From contig NZ_VUOS01000027.1 in assembly GCF_009829325.1 (NCBI RefSeq), positions 1 to 64,000 of the forward strand: 64,000 nucleotides of DNA, given 5' to 3'. Both the position numbers and the translations under genes were made by a program. The notes under the pieces are model-generated. The model made no database searches and was not told the DNA's origin. It saw nothing but the letters and a program-made list of their open reading frames with translations. The stretch is from Nocardia sp. CY41. GTDB lineage: Bacteria; Actinomycetota; Actinomycetes; Mycobacteriales; Mycobacteriaceae. Positions 16,658-25,509 of the stretch are shown piece after piece; position 1 is the first letter of the stretch, and each line of letters starts with the position of its first letter.

Positions 16658-17545
16658 TCAGCCCTTCTGCCGAGACGCGCCCGGTTGCCCGGCATCCTGG
16701 CGCTGTTCTCCGGTGGTCTCGGGATCGTCCGCGATCAAGCTGCCGAGCAGGGCCAGAGACCGCTCCGAGGGTGAGCCCGGTTCCGCGTGGTAGGCGATGA
16801 GCATCTGTCCCGGCGCGCCGTTGACGCTGAACGTCTCGTAGGACAGCGTGAGGTCCCCGACCATGGGGTTGCGGAACTGTTTGACGCCGGCGGTCTTCAC
16901 CCGCACGTCGTGGCGCGCCCACAGCTGCCGGAACTCCTCGCTCTTCAGCGACAGCTCCCCGACCAGTTCGGTCAAGCGGGGATCATCCAGGTCCGCGCCC
17001 GCGGTCGCGCGCAAGCTGGCGACGGTGTCCGCCGCGATGGTCGGCCAATCCTGGTAGACGTCGCGCGCCTCGGGATCGAGGAACACCATCCGCACCTGAT
17101 TGACTCCCGGAACAGAGCACGAATTGACGGCGACCGCCAAGGGATTCGCGGCCAGCACGTCCAGGTATCGGCCCAGCACCAGCGCCGGAGTATGCGGCCA
17201 GGCGTCCATCAGGCGCAGCAACCCCGGGGCGACGCGTTCGGGCCTGCGCGGAGCCCTCGATCGCTTGACCGTCGGCCGGGCCAGTTCCCGCAGATGCGCC
17301 GTACCCTCCTCGTCCAGCGCGAACACCCGCGCCAGCGAAGCGATGACCTGCTCGGAGGGGTGCCGGTCGCGTCCTTGCTCCAGCCGCACGTAATAGTCGG
17401 CGCTCACCCCCGCGAGCAAGGCGATCTCCTCCCGGCGCAGCCCCGCCACCCGCCGCTGGCCGCCGCCCGACATCCCGAAATCCTCCGGTCGGACCAGCTC
17501 GCGGCGCGCGCGCAGGAAGGCGCCCAGTCGATTGTCGGAATCCAT
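16658..17545 (-). CDS. XRE/MmyB-like transcriptional regulator
   Basis: The protein has 295 residues. The N-terminal HTH spans LGAFLRARRELVRPEDFGM to GLRREEIALLAGVSADYYVR, LEQGRDRHPS. The C-terminal MmyB-like ligand-binding domain contains PALVLGRYLDVLAANPLAVA, DPEARDVYQDWPTIAADTVA and the WARHDVR and HPMVGDLTL-type blocks (here FRNPMVGDLTLSYETF). This family is thought to bind fatty-acid-like ligands. It diverges from an SDR gene across a 95-base gap, the arrangement usual for the family. ATG 17545 is preferred over the upstream in-frame start at 17569 by alignment to the HTH. Confidence 0.9.
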   Translation of the reverse strand: MDSDNRLGAFLRARRELVRPEDFGMSGGGQRRVAGLRREEIALLAGVSADYYVRLEQGRDRHPSEQVIASLARVFALDEEGTAHLRELARPTVKRSRAPRRPERVAPGLLRLMDAWPHTPALVLGRYLDVLAANPLAVAVNSCSVPGVNQVRMVFLDPEARDVYQDWPTIAADTVASLRATAGADLDDPRLTELVGELSLKSEEFRQLWARHDVRVKTAGVKQFRNPMVGDLTLSYETFSVNGAPGQMLIAYHAEPGSPSERSLALLGSLIADDPETTGEQRQDAGQPGASRQKG

Positions 17546-17640
17546 GCATCGAGCGTAGGTCAGCCGCACCCGCCCTGGGTGGCCCCGCGACTACCAGGAA
17601 GTCCGCAGCCTGTCAGGCGCGCCCGCCGGGCCGGAAGGTA

Positions 17641-18396
17641 GTGGACATGACGAACAACCTCACCGACCGCGTCGCGGTCGTCACCGGAGCATCGAGTGGA
17701 ATCGGCGCCGCCACCGCGCGGCGGCTGGCAGACGAGGGCGCCAAGGTCGCCCTGCTGGGCAGGCGCAAGGATCGCATCGAGGAACTCGCCGCCGAGATCG
17801 GCGCGGACGCGCTCGCGGTGGTCGCCGACGTCGGCGATCAGCTGTCCCTGCGCGACGCCGCCGCCACGGTGCGAGCTGCGTTCGGCCGCGTCGACCTCGT
17901 CGTAGCGAACGCGGGCGTCATGCTCGCCGCACCGTTCGAGTCGGCGCTCACCGACGAGTGGGACCAGATGGTCGGCACCAACATCACCGGCCTGCTCTAC
18001 ACCGGAAGAGCTTTCATCGACGACCTGCTGGCCGCCGCGGCCGAGGGCGCGAAAGCGGATCTGGTGCTGGTCGGCTCGATCGGCGGGCACACGGTCTTCC
18101 CCAACTACGCCGTCTACACCGCCACCAAGGCCGCGGTCGCGCATCTGACTCGCAATCTGCGGGCCGAGTTCGGGCCGCGCGGCGTCCGGGTGAAGAACAT
18201 CGAACCCGGTTTCGTCGGCACCGAACTCGGCGCCGGGATGCAGGACGAGCAGCAGCGCGCCGGGCTGGAGCAGTGGCGCACGGCGATCGAGATCCTGACA
18301 GCCGGCGACATCGCCGACGCGATCGCCTACTCCGTCGCCGTACCCGAGCACGTGAACATCGCCGAACTCGTCGTCGTCCCGACCCAGCAGGGCTGA
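17641..18396 (+). CDS. Short-chain dehydrogenase/reductase (SDR)
   Basis: This is a 251-residue classical SDR. TGASSGIGAATARRL near residues 14-28 binds NAD(P), ANAGVM near 90-95 is the NAG motif, and YTATK near 159-163 is the catalytic Tyr/Lys pair, with the Ser in VLVGSIGGH. The R in LLGRRKDR after the second strand favours NADP(H). GTG 17641 or ATG 17647 can serve as start. It is divergent from the MmyB-like regulator, its likely controller. Substrate unknown. Confidence 0.9.
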   Translation: MDMTNNLTDRVAVVTGASSGIGAATARRLADEGAKVALLGRRKDRIEELAAEIGADALAVVADVGDQLSLRDAAATVRAAFGRVDLVVANAGVMLAAPFESALTDEWDQMVGTNITGLLYTGRAFIDDLLAAAAEGAKADLVLVGSIGGHTVFPNYAVYTATKAAVAHLTRNLRAEFGPRGVRVKNIEPGFVGTELGAGMQDEQQRAGLEQWRTAIEILTAGDIADAIAYSVAVPEHVNIAELVVVPTQQG

Positions 18397-18428
18397 GACC
18401 CGGCCCGGTCGCTGCGACAGTCCGGCGG

Positions 18429-18644
18429 ATGACGGACGTTGCCCCGGTTCTGCGCCGCGCCCGGCCCGAGGACGCCTCGGCGATCGCCGAGATCTGGTAC
18501 CTCGGCCGGCGCGACGCGCACCTGGGCAACGTCCCCGACACCCTGCTCGCCGTCCGTCCCCGCGACTCGTTCGACGTTCGCGCGGCCGAGCGCGTCGGCG
18601 AGAACGTCGTCGCCACCGTGGACGGCATGGTGGGCGGGCGCTAG
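18429..18644 (+). pseudogene. N-terminal fragment of a GNAT acetyltransferase
   Basis: The 71-residue frame starts as a GNAT domain (LRRARPEDASAIAEIWYLG, later ENVVATVDGMVGGR). It stops where the family's strand 4 and acetyl-CoA loop should follow; a complete GNAT is about 150-170 residues. The missing half is not found downstream, where the convergent phosphotransferase-like gene ends and overlaps by 4 bases. It is probably a deletion remnant. It lies 32 bases after the SDR gene. Confidence 0.65.
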
Positions 18645-19525
18645 TCGAGGTCCGCCCACCCGGGCCAGGGTCGCATGCCCTCGTCACCACGGATGTAAGC
18701 GAGGCGGCGCAGTGCCTGCCGCTGATAGGCGGGATCGGTGGTGGCCGCTCGCATCGACTGCAAGGCCATGCGGAACTCCTGGATATCGCGTAGCAGGTAG
18801 AAACCGTCCCAGCGCATCACGTCACGTCCGTAACCGGCGCAGAACTCGGCATACTGTGCGGCGGTGATCTTCGCGGCGGTCCAGCACTCGATCGCCGTGT
18901 GCACCAGATCCCACTCCGGCGGGCCGATCATCGCCCGCCCCAAGCCGACCAGGATCACCTCGCCGTCGTCGCCGACCACCACGCCGTCGTCCCCGCCCTG
19001 CACCACCGACCACGGCAGACCGCGCGGCAGCGCCTTCCAGCGACCGCACAATTCCTCCAAGTGTTTGTGCAGCCACCGCCGGTCGTCTTCAGTCACCGTC
19101 CGCGCGGCGTCGATCGCGTCCGCCATCCGAGCCAGGGGCGACATCCGGCGTAGCTCGAACCCGGGCAGTGGCAGCCGGTGCAGTTGTGCGAGCGCCCTGG
19201 CGACCTCGCCCGGTTCCCCGGGATGATGCGGCGGCAACTCCTGCCAGAAGGTCACCGGACGGCCGTCGACCACGACCGGCTGCGGGATATCCGGGACGAC
19301 GCGCGCCGCGGGCACACCACAGCTCTCCAGCCATTGCGCCACGGCGACTTCCCGCCCGGTCGCGAGCTTCTGTCCCCGCCCACCGATGCGCACGACGATC
19401 CCGCCGTGCAACCGGTAGACGCCCTGCACCTCGATCGGCTCGGCGTCGCTCGCATCGATCCCGACGCTCACACATGCGGCACGCAGGATCGACCGCATGC
19501 CGTTACCCGCCACCCCGGCGGTCAT
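18641..19525 (-). CDS. Phosphotransferase-fold protein with degenerate active site
   Basis: The protein has 294 residues and aligns throughout to the APH/choline-kinase-like family. The N-lobe has VYRLHGGIVVRIGG and REVAVAQWLESCGVPAARVV. The C-lobe has PVTFWQELPPH, then LPWSVVQGG, then IGPPEWDLV. The catalytic loop HGD reads QGG, the Mg-binding Asn is missing, and the DxD/DLE motif (LLDLERF in relatives) reads LVGLGRA. All expected phosphoryl-transfer residues are therefore lost while the scaffold is intact. It is probably a pseudokinase rather than a fresh pseudogene. ATG 19525 has a G-rich site upstream; ATG 19498 is the alternative. Confidence 0.78.
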   Translation of the reverse strand: MTAGVAGNGMRSILRAACVSVGIDASDAEPIEVQGVYRLHGGIVVRIGGRGQKLATGREVAVAQWLESCGVPAARVVPDIPQPVVVDGRPVTFWQELPPHHPGEPGEVARALAQLHRLPLPGFELRRMSPLARMADAIDAARTVTEDDRRWLHKHLEELCGRWKALPRGLPWSVVQGGDDGVVVGDDGEVILVGLGRAMIGPPEWDLVHTAIECWTAAKITAAQYAEFCAGYGRDVMRWDGFYLLRDIQEFRMALQSMRAATTDPAYQRQALRRLAYIRGDEGMRPWPGWADLD

Positions 19526-19869
19526 GTCAGACCCCCGAGCCCTCTGTTCCCGCTCCGGGAGCAGAGGTACCGCATCTCGGCTTCGAGCATCATGGCAGCC
19601 ATCCAGATACCGGGGGGCTAACACCCCATTTTCCCTGCTCAGTGGACATTACCCCCGGCATTCCACCACAGTCAGCAACCAAACAGAATCCGCCCGATTC
19701 GCCGCAATTAACCCTTTCGGCCGTATCGAGCCCGGCTGCCCCGAACGACGGGAGCCACCCGCACCCGGGGATGGCGCCCGACGAGCAGCGGTCACCGATG
19801 AGTTCTGTGGGCGGGCCCGGTCTACACCCGTACAACCCGCAACTCGTGATTACGGCCAGGGAGGACCCC
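19526..19869. other. Intergenic stretch before the DUF899 gene
   Basis: The first 100 bases and the region 19620-19735 are less GC-rich than the flanks and carry no protein-like frame. The promoters of the divergent phosphotransferase-like and DUF899 genes should lie here. No palindrome stands out. Confidence 0.35.
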
Positions 19870-20559
19870 ATGAGCACTACGGCACTGCCGCCCGTCGTCG
19901 ACGCGGACACCTGGCAGCGCGAACTCGAAGCGCTGCGCGTCCGGGAGAAAGCCGCGACCAGGGAACTCGACGCGATCGCCGCCCAGCGTCGCCGTCTGCC
20001 GATGGTCCGGATGCCCGACTACACCCTCGAAGGCGAGGAGGGACCGGTCCGGTTGGTGGACCTTTTCGACGGCAGGTCCCAGCTGATCGTCTACCACCAC
20101 ATGTGGTTCCCGGGCGAGCAGTGGCAGTGCGGGGGCTGCACCGGCTTCACCTCGCAGTTCACCCGGCTGGAGTTCCTGAACAACTACGACGCCCGGTTCG
20201 TCATCGTCACCCAGGGGCCGATCGAGGAGGCGCTCGCCTACAAGCGGCGGGTCGGAAACAAGATGACCTGGTACTCCACGGCGAACAGTTCCTTCGGCGC
20301 CGATGTCGGCGCACCGCCCGGCGGCGGATTCGCGGTCAACGTCTTCCTCCGCGACGGCGACACCGTCTACCGCACCTGGCACACCAACGGCCGCGGCACC
20401 GAACAACTCAGCCACTCCTTCGCCCTGATCGACCTGCTGCCCTACGGCCGCCAAGAGGAATGGCAGGACTCCCCCGCCGGCTGGCCGCAATCCCCTACCT
20501 ACAGCCGCTGGAGCAGCTCCCAGGACATCGCCGCAGCCTACGGCGATCCGGATGCGTGA
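19870..20559 (+). CDS. DUF899 family protein (thioredoxin-like)
   Basis: The protein has 229 residues. The family signatures are ELEALRVREKAATRELDAIA, RLPMVRMPDYTLEGEEG, the GRSQLIVYHHMWFPGEQ stretch with QCGGCTGF (C-x2-C) and YSTANSSFGADVG. The tail has YRTWHTNGRGTEQL and LLPYGRQEEWQDSP. DUF899 proteins have a thioredoxin fold, are cytoplasmic and have no settled function. The ATG at 19870 is preceded by GGAGG. It is single, convergent with ssrA and followed by a strong hairpin at 20599. Confidence 0.88.
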   Translation: MSTTALPPVVDADTWQRELEALRVREKAATRELDAIAAQRRRLPMVRMPDYTLEGEEGPVRLVDLFDGRSQLIVYHHMWFPGEQWQCGGCTGFTSQFTRLEFLNNYDARFVIVTQGPIEEALAYKRRVGNKMTWYSTANSSFGADVGAPPGGGFAVNVFLRDGDTVYRTWHTNGRGTEQLSHSFALIDLLPYGRQEEWQDSPAGWPQSPTYSRWSSSQDIAAAYGDPDA

Positions 20560-20598
20560 AGTCAGCAGGACAGCGCAAAACACCCAGCTCCACCAAAA

Positions 20599-20627
20599 AG
20601 GCGAGTGCTCTCCGTGAGCACTCGCCT
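20599..20627 (-). terminator. Strong hairpin, T-tail on the minus strand
   Basis: A perfect 12-bp stem (AGGCGAGTGCTC / GAGCACTCGCCT) encloses a 5-base loop. On the minus strand it is followed by five T, the form of an intrinsic terminator. An outer 8-bp pairing (TCCACCAA with TTGGTGGA) extends it. It lies between the convergent DUF899 gene and ssrA and may stop transcription from both sides. Confidence 0.7.
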
Positions 20628-20763
20628 CCTGTTGGTGGACCTTGCGGGAACTTACTCGAACCATGACCGCCCAACGCAACCACAGGATCGGGGGTCCGGG
20701 GGCGAAGCCCGCCGGGCGGGGCGTGGGGGTTGCACCCCCACAAAACACTCAGCGGAACGAGAA

Positions 20764-20792
20764 AGGCCCATGCCCTCCATGGGCATGGGCCT
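20764..20792 (-). terminator. ssrA terminator
   Basis: A 12-bp perfect stem (AGGCCCATGCCC / GGGCATGGGCCT) with a 5-base loop starts 8 bases past the 3-prime end of the tmRNA on its strand. The sequence TTTCTC follows. It is the likely intrinsic terminator of ssrA. Confidence 0.75.
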
Positions 20793-20800
20793 CGCACTCG

Positions 20801-21168
20801 TGGAGCTGCCGGGAATCGAACCCGGGTCCTCCGCCGCGTCTTCAGGGCTTCTCCGTGTGCAGTCCGCTGTGCCTCTACTCGGATCTCCGGGTCCCGCGAA
20901 CAAGCCCGGATGACGATCCCAGTCGCTGTTCGATGTCCCGTCCTACTCCGCGACCGAGTAGGACGGTGAGCCCTCTAGCTGATGCCGGCACCGGAGCCGA
21001 GGGCATGCCCCGGGCCGACAGAGACGCTTCGCTGGTTAGGCAGCGAGAGCGTACTCGCGCTGATGAGAATCGGCGCTTAATTGGTTGCAACGACGCTTAC
21101 GGTGGTCTCTTGCCTGCACCGACACGCTTCCCCTGAATCAACGTACGCAGTCGAAACCGTTCAGCCCC
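20801..21168 (-). ncRNA. ssrA: tmRNA (10Sa RNA)
   Basis: The 5-prime end GGGGCTGAACGGTTTCGACT and the 3-prime end, with the T-arm GGGTTCGATTCCCGGCAGC and acceptor CTCCA, pair as an alanine tRNA-like domain (GGGGCTG with CAGCTCC). The internal resume frame (21036-21074) encodes the tag ADSHQREYALAA followed by TAA. The 3-prime CCA is not encoded and must be added after processing. At 368 bases the length fits mycobacterial one-piece tmRNAs. tmRNA with SmpB frees stalled ribosomes and tags nascent chains for Clp proteolysis; smpB lies 4.3 kb away on the same strand. Confidence 0.95.
21036..21074 (-). other. tmRNA tag reading frame
   Basis: The frame GCC GAT TCT CAT CAG CGC GAG TAC GCT CTC GCT GCC TAA encodes ADSHQREYALAA. 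The terminal ALAA is the ClpX/ClpP recognition end. It differs from the common mycobacterial ADSNQRDYALAA at two positions (H for N, E for D). Confidence 0.92.
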
Positions 21169-21197
21169 GTACGCCCCGGCGCCTTGCCGGGCTGTTC

Positions 21198-21203
21198 ATG
21201 TTA
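21198..21203 (-). promoter_or_regulatory. ssrA: Possible -10 box of ssrA
   Basis: On the minus strand TAACAT lies about 30 bases upstream of the mature tmRNA 5-prime end, leaving a short leader for RNase P removal. No convincing -35 box was seen. Confidence 0.3.
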
Positions 21204-21856
21204 ACACCGCCGAGAGCGGGGATCATCCCGATAAAAGCGGTGGCGCCGACCACACCCGCGACCGTCCCGGGAAGAGGCAGTCACAGGACGACGGCGCAGG
21301 TCAGCGGCGTGTTACGGGTCGTGACCAGTAGGGCGGGTCGCTGTCATCCCCGGGCGTCTTGGTCCAGCGCCCCGGCGGGATCGTGCACGAAGCAGGGCCG
21401 ACGATCACAAGCGATCATCCGCGCGGTTCAGCGGTCCGCCGGCCGGACCAGGCTCCGCCGAGATCGCATGAGCACCGCACCGTCGGCGGTGCGCCCGAGC
21501 CGGCACGAGGGCCCCACGGTCCTGGCGATGACATCCGACGCCACACACCACATGTGTCGGCACCCGAACGCCATGCGTGCACTACTGCGGCGCAGCACGC
21601 AGATACTCGCCGCGTAGGCCCGCGGCGGGCGGACACTCGACAATCTCACCGAGGCAGGCCCAGCAGCCGACCCCGCACGGTCGTGCCCGAACCACAGCGC
21701 CGCCATCCCTCGGGGGAACCGCGCCTTCGAGCACCCCCACCCTTCCCGGATGCTGGTAGTCGATTCCCCGGGCCAGGCGACGAACCCGACTTACACTGCA
21801 CGAGCCGTACGATCGGCTCTGAGCAGCGGATCTCGATTTCAGACTAAGGAAACACT
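21204..21856. other. Gene-poor stretch upstream of ssrA and the lipoprotein pair
   Basis: About 650 bases lie between the divergent ssrA and the first substrate-binding lipoprotein. The open frames are Arg/Pro/His-rich, overlap one another in several frames and show no family features, so none is called. The stretch should hold both promoters. Confidence 0.4.
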
Positions 21857-23170
21857 TTGGCAGTTCGCACCATTCGAGACAGGTTGCTGCGCCTGTCCGC
21901 CCTCACCGTCATCGCCGGGCTCGTCCTGACCGGATGTTCCGCCCTGCGCGACAAGTCGACCGAAGCGATCGAACCGGGCGTCACCGCGGAACCGTGTCCG
22001 AACGCCGTGGACTCCCGCAAAGGGTGTATCTACCTCGGCGTGTTGTCCGATCTGACGAGTGGGCCGTTCGCCGCGCTGGGCAAGGACATTCACAACGGAC
22101 AGCTGGCGTTCTGGCGAGCGGTGAACGAAGCGGGCGGAATCGGCGGCAAATACGAGGTGGACATCGCCACCTACACCGAGGACACGAACTACGATCTGCA
22201 GAAGCACGCCGAGGCCTACCGGCGGATCGAGCCGCATGTCCTCGCGCTCTCGATGAGCTTCGGCACCGTGCAGACGCAGAAGGTACTTCCCGAGATGGAC
22301 GCGGCGAACATGATCGCCATTGCCGGCACCCTGTGGTCGGGGTGGCAATTCGAAAACAGCGACAAGGGGCTACTACTGGAGTCCGGCTATTCCTACTGTT
22401 CCGAGGCGATCATCGCCCTGGACTGGATCGCCGAGCACGACGCGAAGCCGAACTCGATCGCTACGGTCAGCTATCAGGGCGATTACGGCGGCGACTACGC
22501 CACCGGTGCCAAGAAATGGGCCTCCGCCAACCGTGTCGACATGGTGGCGCAGATCGACACGGAGCCGAACACCCAGATCGGCAACCAGGATGCCGCGGTC
22601 GCCAAGATCCTCAATGCCCGGGCAGACCTCGTGCTGCTGGCCACGGGCCCCGCGGAAGCGGGCGAGATCATGGGCAAGGCGGCATTGGCCGGCTTCTCGG
22701 GCAGGTTCCTCGGCTCGGGCCCGACCTGGAACGGCGGGCTGCTGAAAAGCCCCGCCGCATCGGCGATCACGGCTCGCTACAACATGACTTCGCCGCTGGA
22801 CGGCTGGGACGGCACCAGCGCGGGCGCCAAGAAGGCCAGGGCCTCGGCCACCAGGGAGCCCTCCACCTGGGGTTACAGTGCCGGCTGGATGTTCTCCTAT
22901 CCGTTGAAAGCGCTGCTCACCCGAGCGGTCAACGAGGGCAAGCTGACTCGCAAGGGCGTCCGTCAAGCCGTGCGCGGCCTGCGCGTCGACTACGAGGGCG
23001 CGATTCCCGAACACACCTACGGCACGGCGAAACCCGACCTCGCCCGCCAGCGGGCGGTCATCGAAGCGCCCGATCAGACCGCGCCGCTGGGCGCGAAGAC
23101 CCTGGCCACCAATTATCACGGCCCGACGCAGGACCGCATCACCCTGACCGAGCCCTGCGTGCAGCCGTAA
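21857..23170 (+). CDS. Periplasmic-binding-fold lipoprotein (branched-chain amino acid ABC type), copy 1
   Basis: The protein has 437 residues. The signal peptide ends in lipobox LTGC, with the acylated Cys at residue 27. The body follows the type I substrate-binding fold (LivJ-like): GCIYLGVLSDLTSGPFAALG, NGQLAFWRAVNEAGGIGG, then the second lobe with VSYQGDYGGDYATGAKKWA and GRFLGSGPTWN. Paired cysteines near the N-terminus (EPCPNAV and KGC) and in the last eight residues suggest disulfides. The start is TTG 21857 with AAGGA upstream. A paralogue follows 11 bases downstream. No permease or ATPase gene is nearby, so the partner transporter or sensor is unknown. Confidence 0.85.
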   Translation: MAVRTIRDRLLRLSALTVIAGLVLTGCSALRDKSTEAIEPGVTAEPCPNAVDSRKGCIYLGVLSDLTSGPFAALGKDIHNGQLAFWRAVNEAGGIGGKYEVDIATYTEDTNYDLQKHAEAYRRIEPHVLALSMSFGTVQTQKVLPEMDAANMIAIAGTLWSGWQFENSDKGLLLESGYSYCSEAIIALDWIAEHDAKPNSIATVSYQGDYGGDYATGAKKWASANRVDMVAQIDTEPNTQIGNQDAAVAKILNARADLVLLATGPAEAGEIMGKAALAGFSGRFLGSGPTWNGGLLKSPAASAITARYNMTSPLDGWDGTSAGAKKARASATREPSTWGYSAGWMFSYPLKALLTRAVNEGKLTRKGVRQAVRGLRVDYEGAIPEHTYGTAKPDLARQRAVIEAPDQTAPLGAKTLATNYHGPTQDRITLTEPCVQP

Positions 23171-23181
23171 GCGAGCGAGAT

Positions 23182-24480
23182 ATGCCTTTTCACCATGATT
23201 TTCGACGGCTGCTACGTCTCGTAGCCGCTCCCCTCGCGCTCGGGCTGGTCCTGGCCGGCGGCTGTTCGACCTCCTCGCCCGCCGCCGCCCCCGGCGTCAC
23301 CCGTGAAGCCTGCCCCCACGCGATCCACCCCGACAAGGGCTGTATCTATCTGGGCGTGCTGTCGGACCTGAACAACGGACCCTTCGCTCCGCTCGGGAAG
23401 TCCTTGCAGGAAGGGCAACTCGCGTTCTGGAACGAAGTGAACAAGCAGGGCGGCATCGGCGGCTACGAGATCGACATCGCGACCTACAGCCGCGACACCG
23501 CCTACGACCCGCGCAGGCATGTCACGGAATTCGAGAACATCGCGCCCCATGTGCTGGCCCTCGCGATGAGTTTCGGCACCGCGCAGACGCTGGCTGTCCT
23601 GCACGAAATGGACGAGGCGGATCTGGTGACCGGGGCGGGCACACTCTGGTCGGGTTGGCAGTACCGCTCCACCGACCGCGATCTGGTGCTCGACGACGGG
23701 TTCTCGTACTGCACGGAAGCCGTGCTCGGACTGGACTGGTTCGCGCAGAACCACTACCAGCCGCGCACGCTCGGGGTGGTCGCCTACCGCGGCAATTACG
23801 GCGGTGACTACGCCAGCGGGGCGCTCAAGTGGGCGCTGGACAACGGCGCGACGATCACCGCGCGGGTCGACACGGGACCCAATCCCGAAGTCGGCAACCA
23901 GGACTACCCGGTCGCGGAGATCATGGCCGATCCGCCCGACGTGGTCCTGTTGGCCACCGGGCCGGCCGAGGCCGCCGAAATCGTCGGCAAATTGGCGAGA
24001 GCCGGCTACACCGGCCGGTTCCTCGGGTCCACCCCTACCTGGAACAGCGCGCTGCTCAAGACGCCTGCCGCGCCCGCGCTCACGGCGCTCTACAACTACA
24101 CCTCGCCGTTCGACGGCTGGGACGGCACGAGCACCGGAGCCCAGCGCGCCAGGAACGCCGCGCCGAGCGAACCGACCAATTTCGGCTACAACCTGGGCTG
24201 GGCGATCTCGTATCCGATGAAGGCGCTGCTCACCAAGGCAGCCGAGACGGGCGTCCTGGACCGGCCGACCCTGCGCAAAGCCCTGGCCGGGCTCACCGTC
24301 GATTCCGAGGGGATGGCCGCGCCGCAGATCTACGGGCGGGAAGAACCCGACGTGGCGGCGCAGCGCGCGGTGGTCAATGTGCCCGACACGTCCACGTCAC
24401 TGGGTTCGCGCACCGTGGTCGCCGACTACCGCAGTCCCACCCTGAAGCGGATATCGATGCGCGAGCCGTGCACCCGGTGA
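23182..24480 (+). CDS. Periplasmic-binding-fold lipoprotein, copy 2
   Basis: The protein has 432 residues and is a close paralogue of the preceding gene along its whole length. The lipobox is AGGC with Cys at residue 28. Shared blocks include KGCIYLGVLSDL, GQLAFWNEVNKQGGIGG, TLWSGWQY, YGGDYASGALKW, SPFDGWDGTS and the C-terminal REPCTR. It has the same cysteine pattern as copy 1. Starting 11 bases after copy 1, it is almost surely co-transcribed. The divergence in the ligand lobes suggests two related ligands or a heteromeric sensor; this is inference. No ABC permease is in the window. Confidence 0.85.
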   Translation: MPFHHDFRRLLRLVAAPLALGLVLAGGCSTSSPAAAPGVTREACPHAIHPDKGCIYLGVLSDLNNGPFAPLGKSLQEGQLAFWNEVNKQGGIGGYEIDIATYSRDTAYDPRRHVTEFENIAPHVLALAMSFGTAQTLAVLHEMDEADLVTGAGTLWSGWQYRSTDRDLVLDDGFSYCTEAVLGLDWFAQNHYQPRTLGVVAYRGNYGGDYASGALKWALDNGATITARVDTGPNPEVGNQDYPVAEIMADPPDVVLLATGPAEAAEIVGKLARAGYTGRFLGSTPTWNSALLKTPAAPALTALYNYTSPFDGWDGTSTGAQRARNAAPSEPTNFGYNLGWAISYPMKALLTKAAETGVLDRPTLRKALAGLTVDSEGMAAPQIYGREEPDVAAQRAVVNVPDTSTSLGSRTVVADYRSPTLKRISMREPCTR

Positions 24481-24645
24481 TCCGCGGGCTCGGCTCGCGT
24501 CGGTGACGACTCGAGATGTCGGGTCGGGCTCTCGGGTCGGCACGGTCGCTCAGGCGGCGGCGATTCACGGCGTCGCCTGGGTGCCCGGCCTCCGCTGCCA
24601 CCCGGCCCGGTCCTGGGCGACGGCGCTCACCCTCGACGTCGCGAC

Positions 24646-25509
24646 CTAGGCCGCGGCGATGAGCGCGACCGCGGCCAGCGCCAGCACCAAACCGGCCTGC
24701 TGCTGCCGGTGGACCCGCTCGCCGAGCAGCACCATCGCCATCAGCACGGTCACGGCCGGATAGAGCGAGCCGATCACGCTCACCAGTGACAACAGCGACC
24801 CGTGGAAGGCGTACAGCAGCGCCGCGTTGCTGATCACGTTCAAGGCGCTGATATAGCAGGCCAGCCGCAGCGGCTCGCCACGCAGCCGCCCGAGGTCTCG
24901 GGCCGTCAGAGCGGTCAGCCATACCACCGCGGTGGCCGCGAGGCGTTGCATGAGCAGCGGCCACAGTCCCGAGTCCGTCGAGGTCTCGTGCAAGAAGACG
25001 AAGGCCCAACCGTACGCGACGCCGGAACCCACGGTCAGCGCGGCGACCTTGCGGGTGAATCGCAGTTCGCGTCCGCCGGTGATCTCCTCCGTCACCTCGT
25101 CCGGTGACTCCCGGCTCACCAGGAGCACCGCGACCAGAGCGAACACTATGCCCGCGAAGGCGAGCGGACCGGGACGCTCGCCGGTCACCAGTCCCGCGAG
25201 TACCGGGATGCCCGCGACCAGCACCGCGGTCAGCGGAGACACCACCGCCATCGGACCGTTGGCCAGCGCCGCGTAGAACCACCACACCGCGACGCCGCTC
25301 GCGACGCCCGCGGCCGCACCCCACCACAGCGACGCGGCGTCCGCGCTCCCCGGCACGAACGGAAGCAGCGCGAGAACGAGCAGCACCGAGAACGGATAGG
25401 AGTAGATGACGACGCGCAGCGCGGTCACCCGCCGCGACGCCACCCCGCCGTAGAAATCGCTCACGCCGTAGCCCACCGCGGCTGCCAGCGCGAGCAGGAC
25501 GGCCGTCAC
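24646..25509 (-). CDS. EamA/DMT family transporter
   Basis: The protein has 287 residues and about ten helices in two EamA halves. It opens VTAVLLALAAAVGYGVSDFY, continues with MAVVSPLTAVLVAGIPVLAG in the first half and ends with SVIGSLYPAVTVLMAMVLLG followed by a last helix. Such proteins export metabolites. Its GTG start lies inside the smpB stop (GTGA), a four-base overlap that indicates translational coupling to smpB. That pairing is unusual for smpB. Confidence 0.85.
   Translation of the reverse strand: MTAVLLALAAAVGYGVSDFYGGVASRRVTALRVVIYSYPFSVLLVLALLPFVPGSADAASLWWGAAAGVASGVAVWWFYAALANGPMAVVSPLTAVLVAGIPVLAGLVTGERPGPLAFAGIVFALVAVLLVSRESPDEVTEEITGGRELRFTRKVAALTVGSGVAYGWAFVFLHETSTDSGLWPLLMQRLAATAVVWLTALTARDLGRLRGEPLRLACYISALNVISNAALLYAFHGSLLSLVSVIGSLYPAVTVLMAMVLLGERVHRQQQAGLVLALAAVALIAAA

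Noticed and set aside
20723..20741. Short hairpin GTGGGGG...CCCCCAC
   Set aside because: Only a 7-bp stem with no T-run on either strand downstream; not called a terminator.
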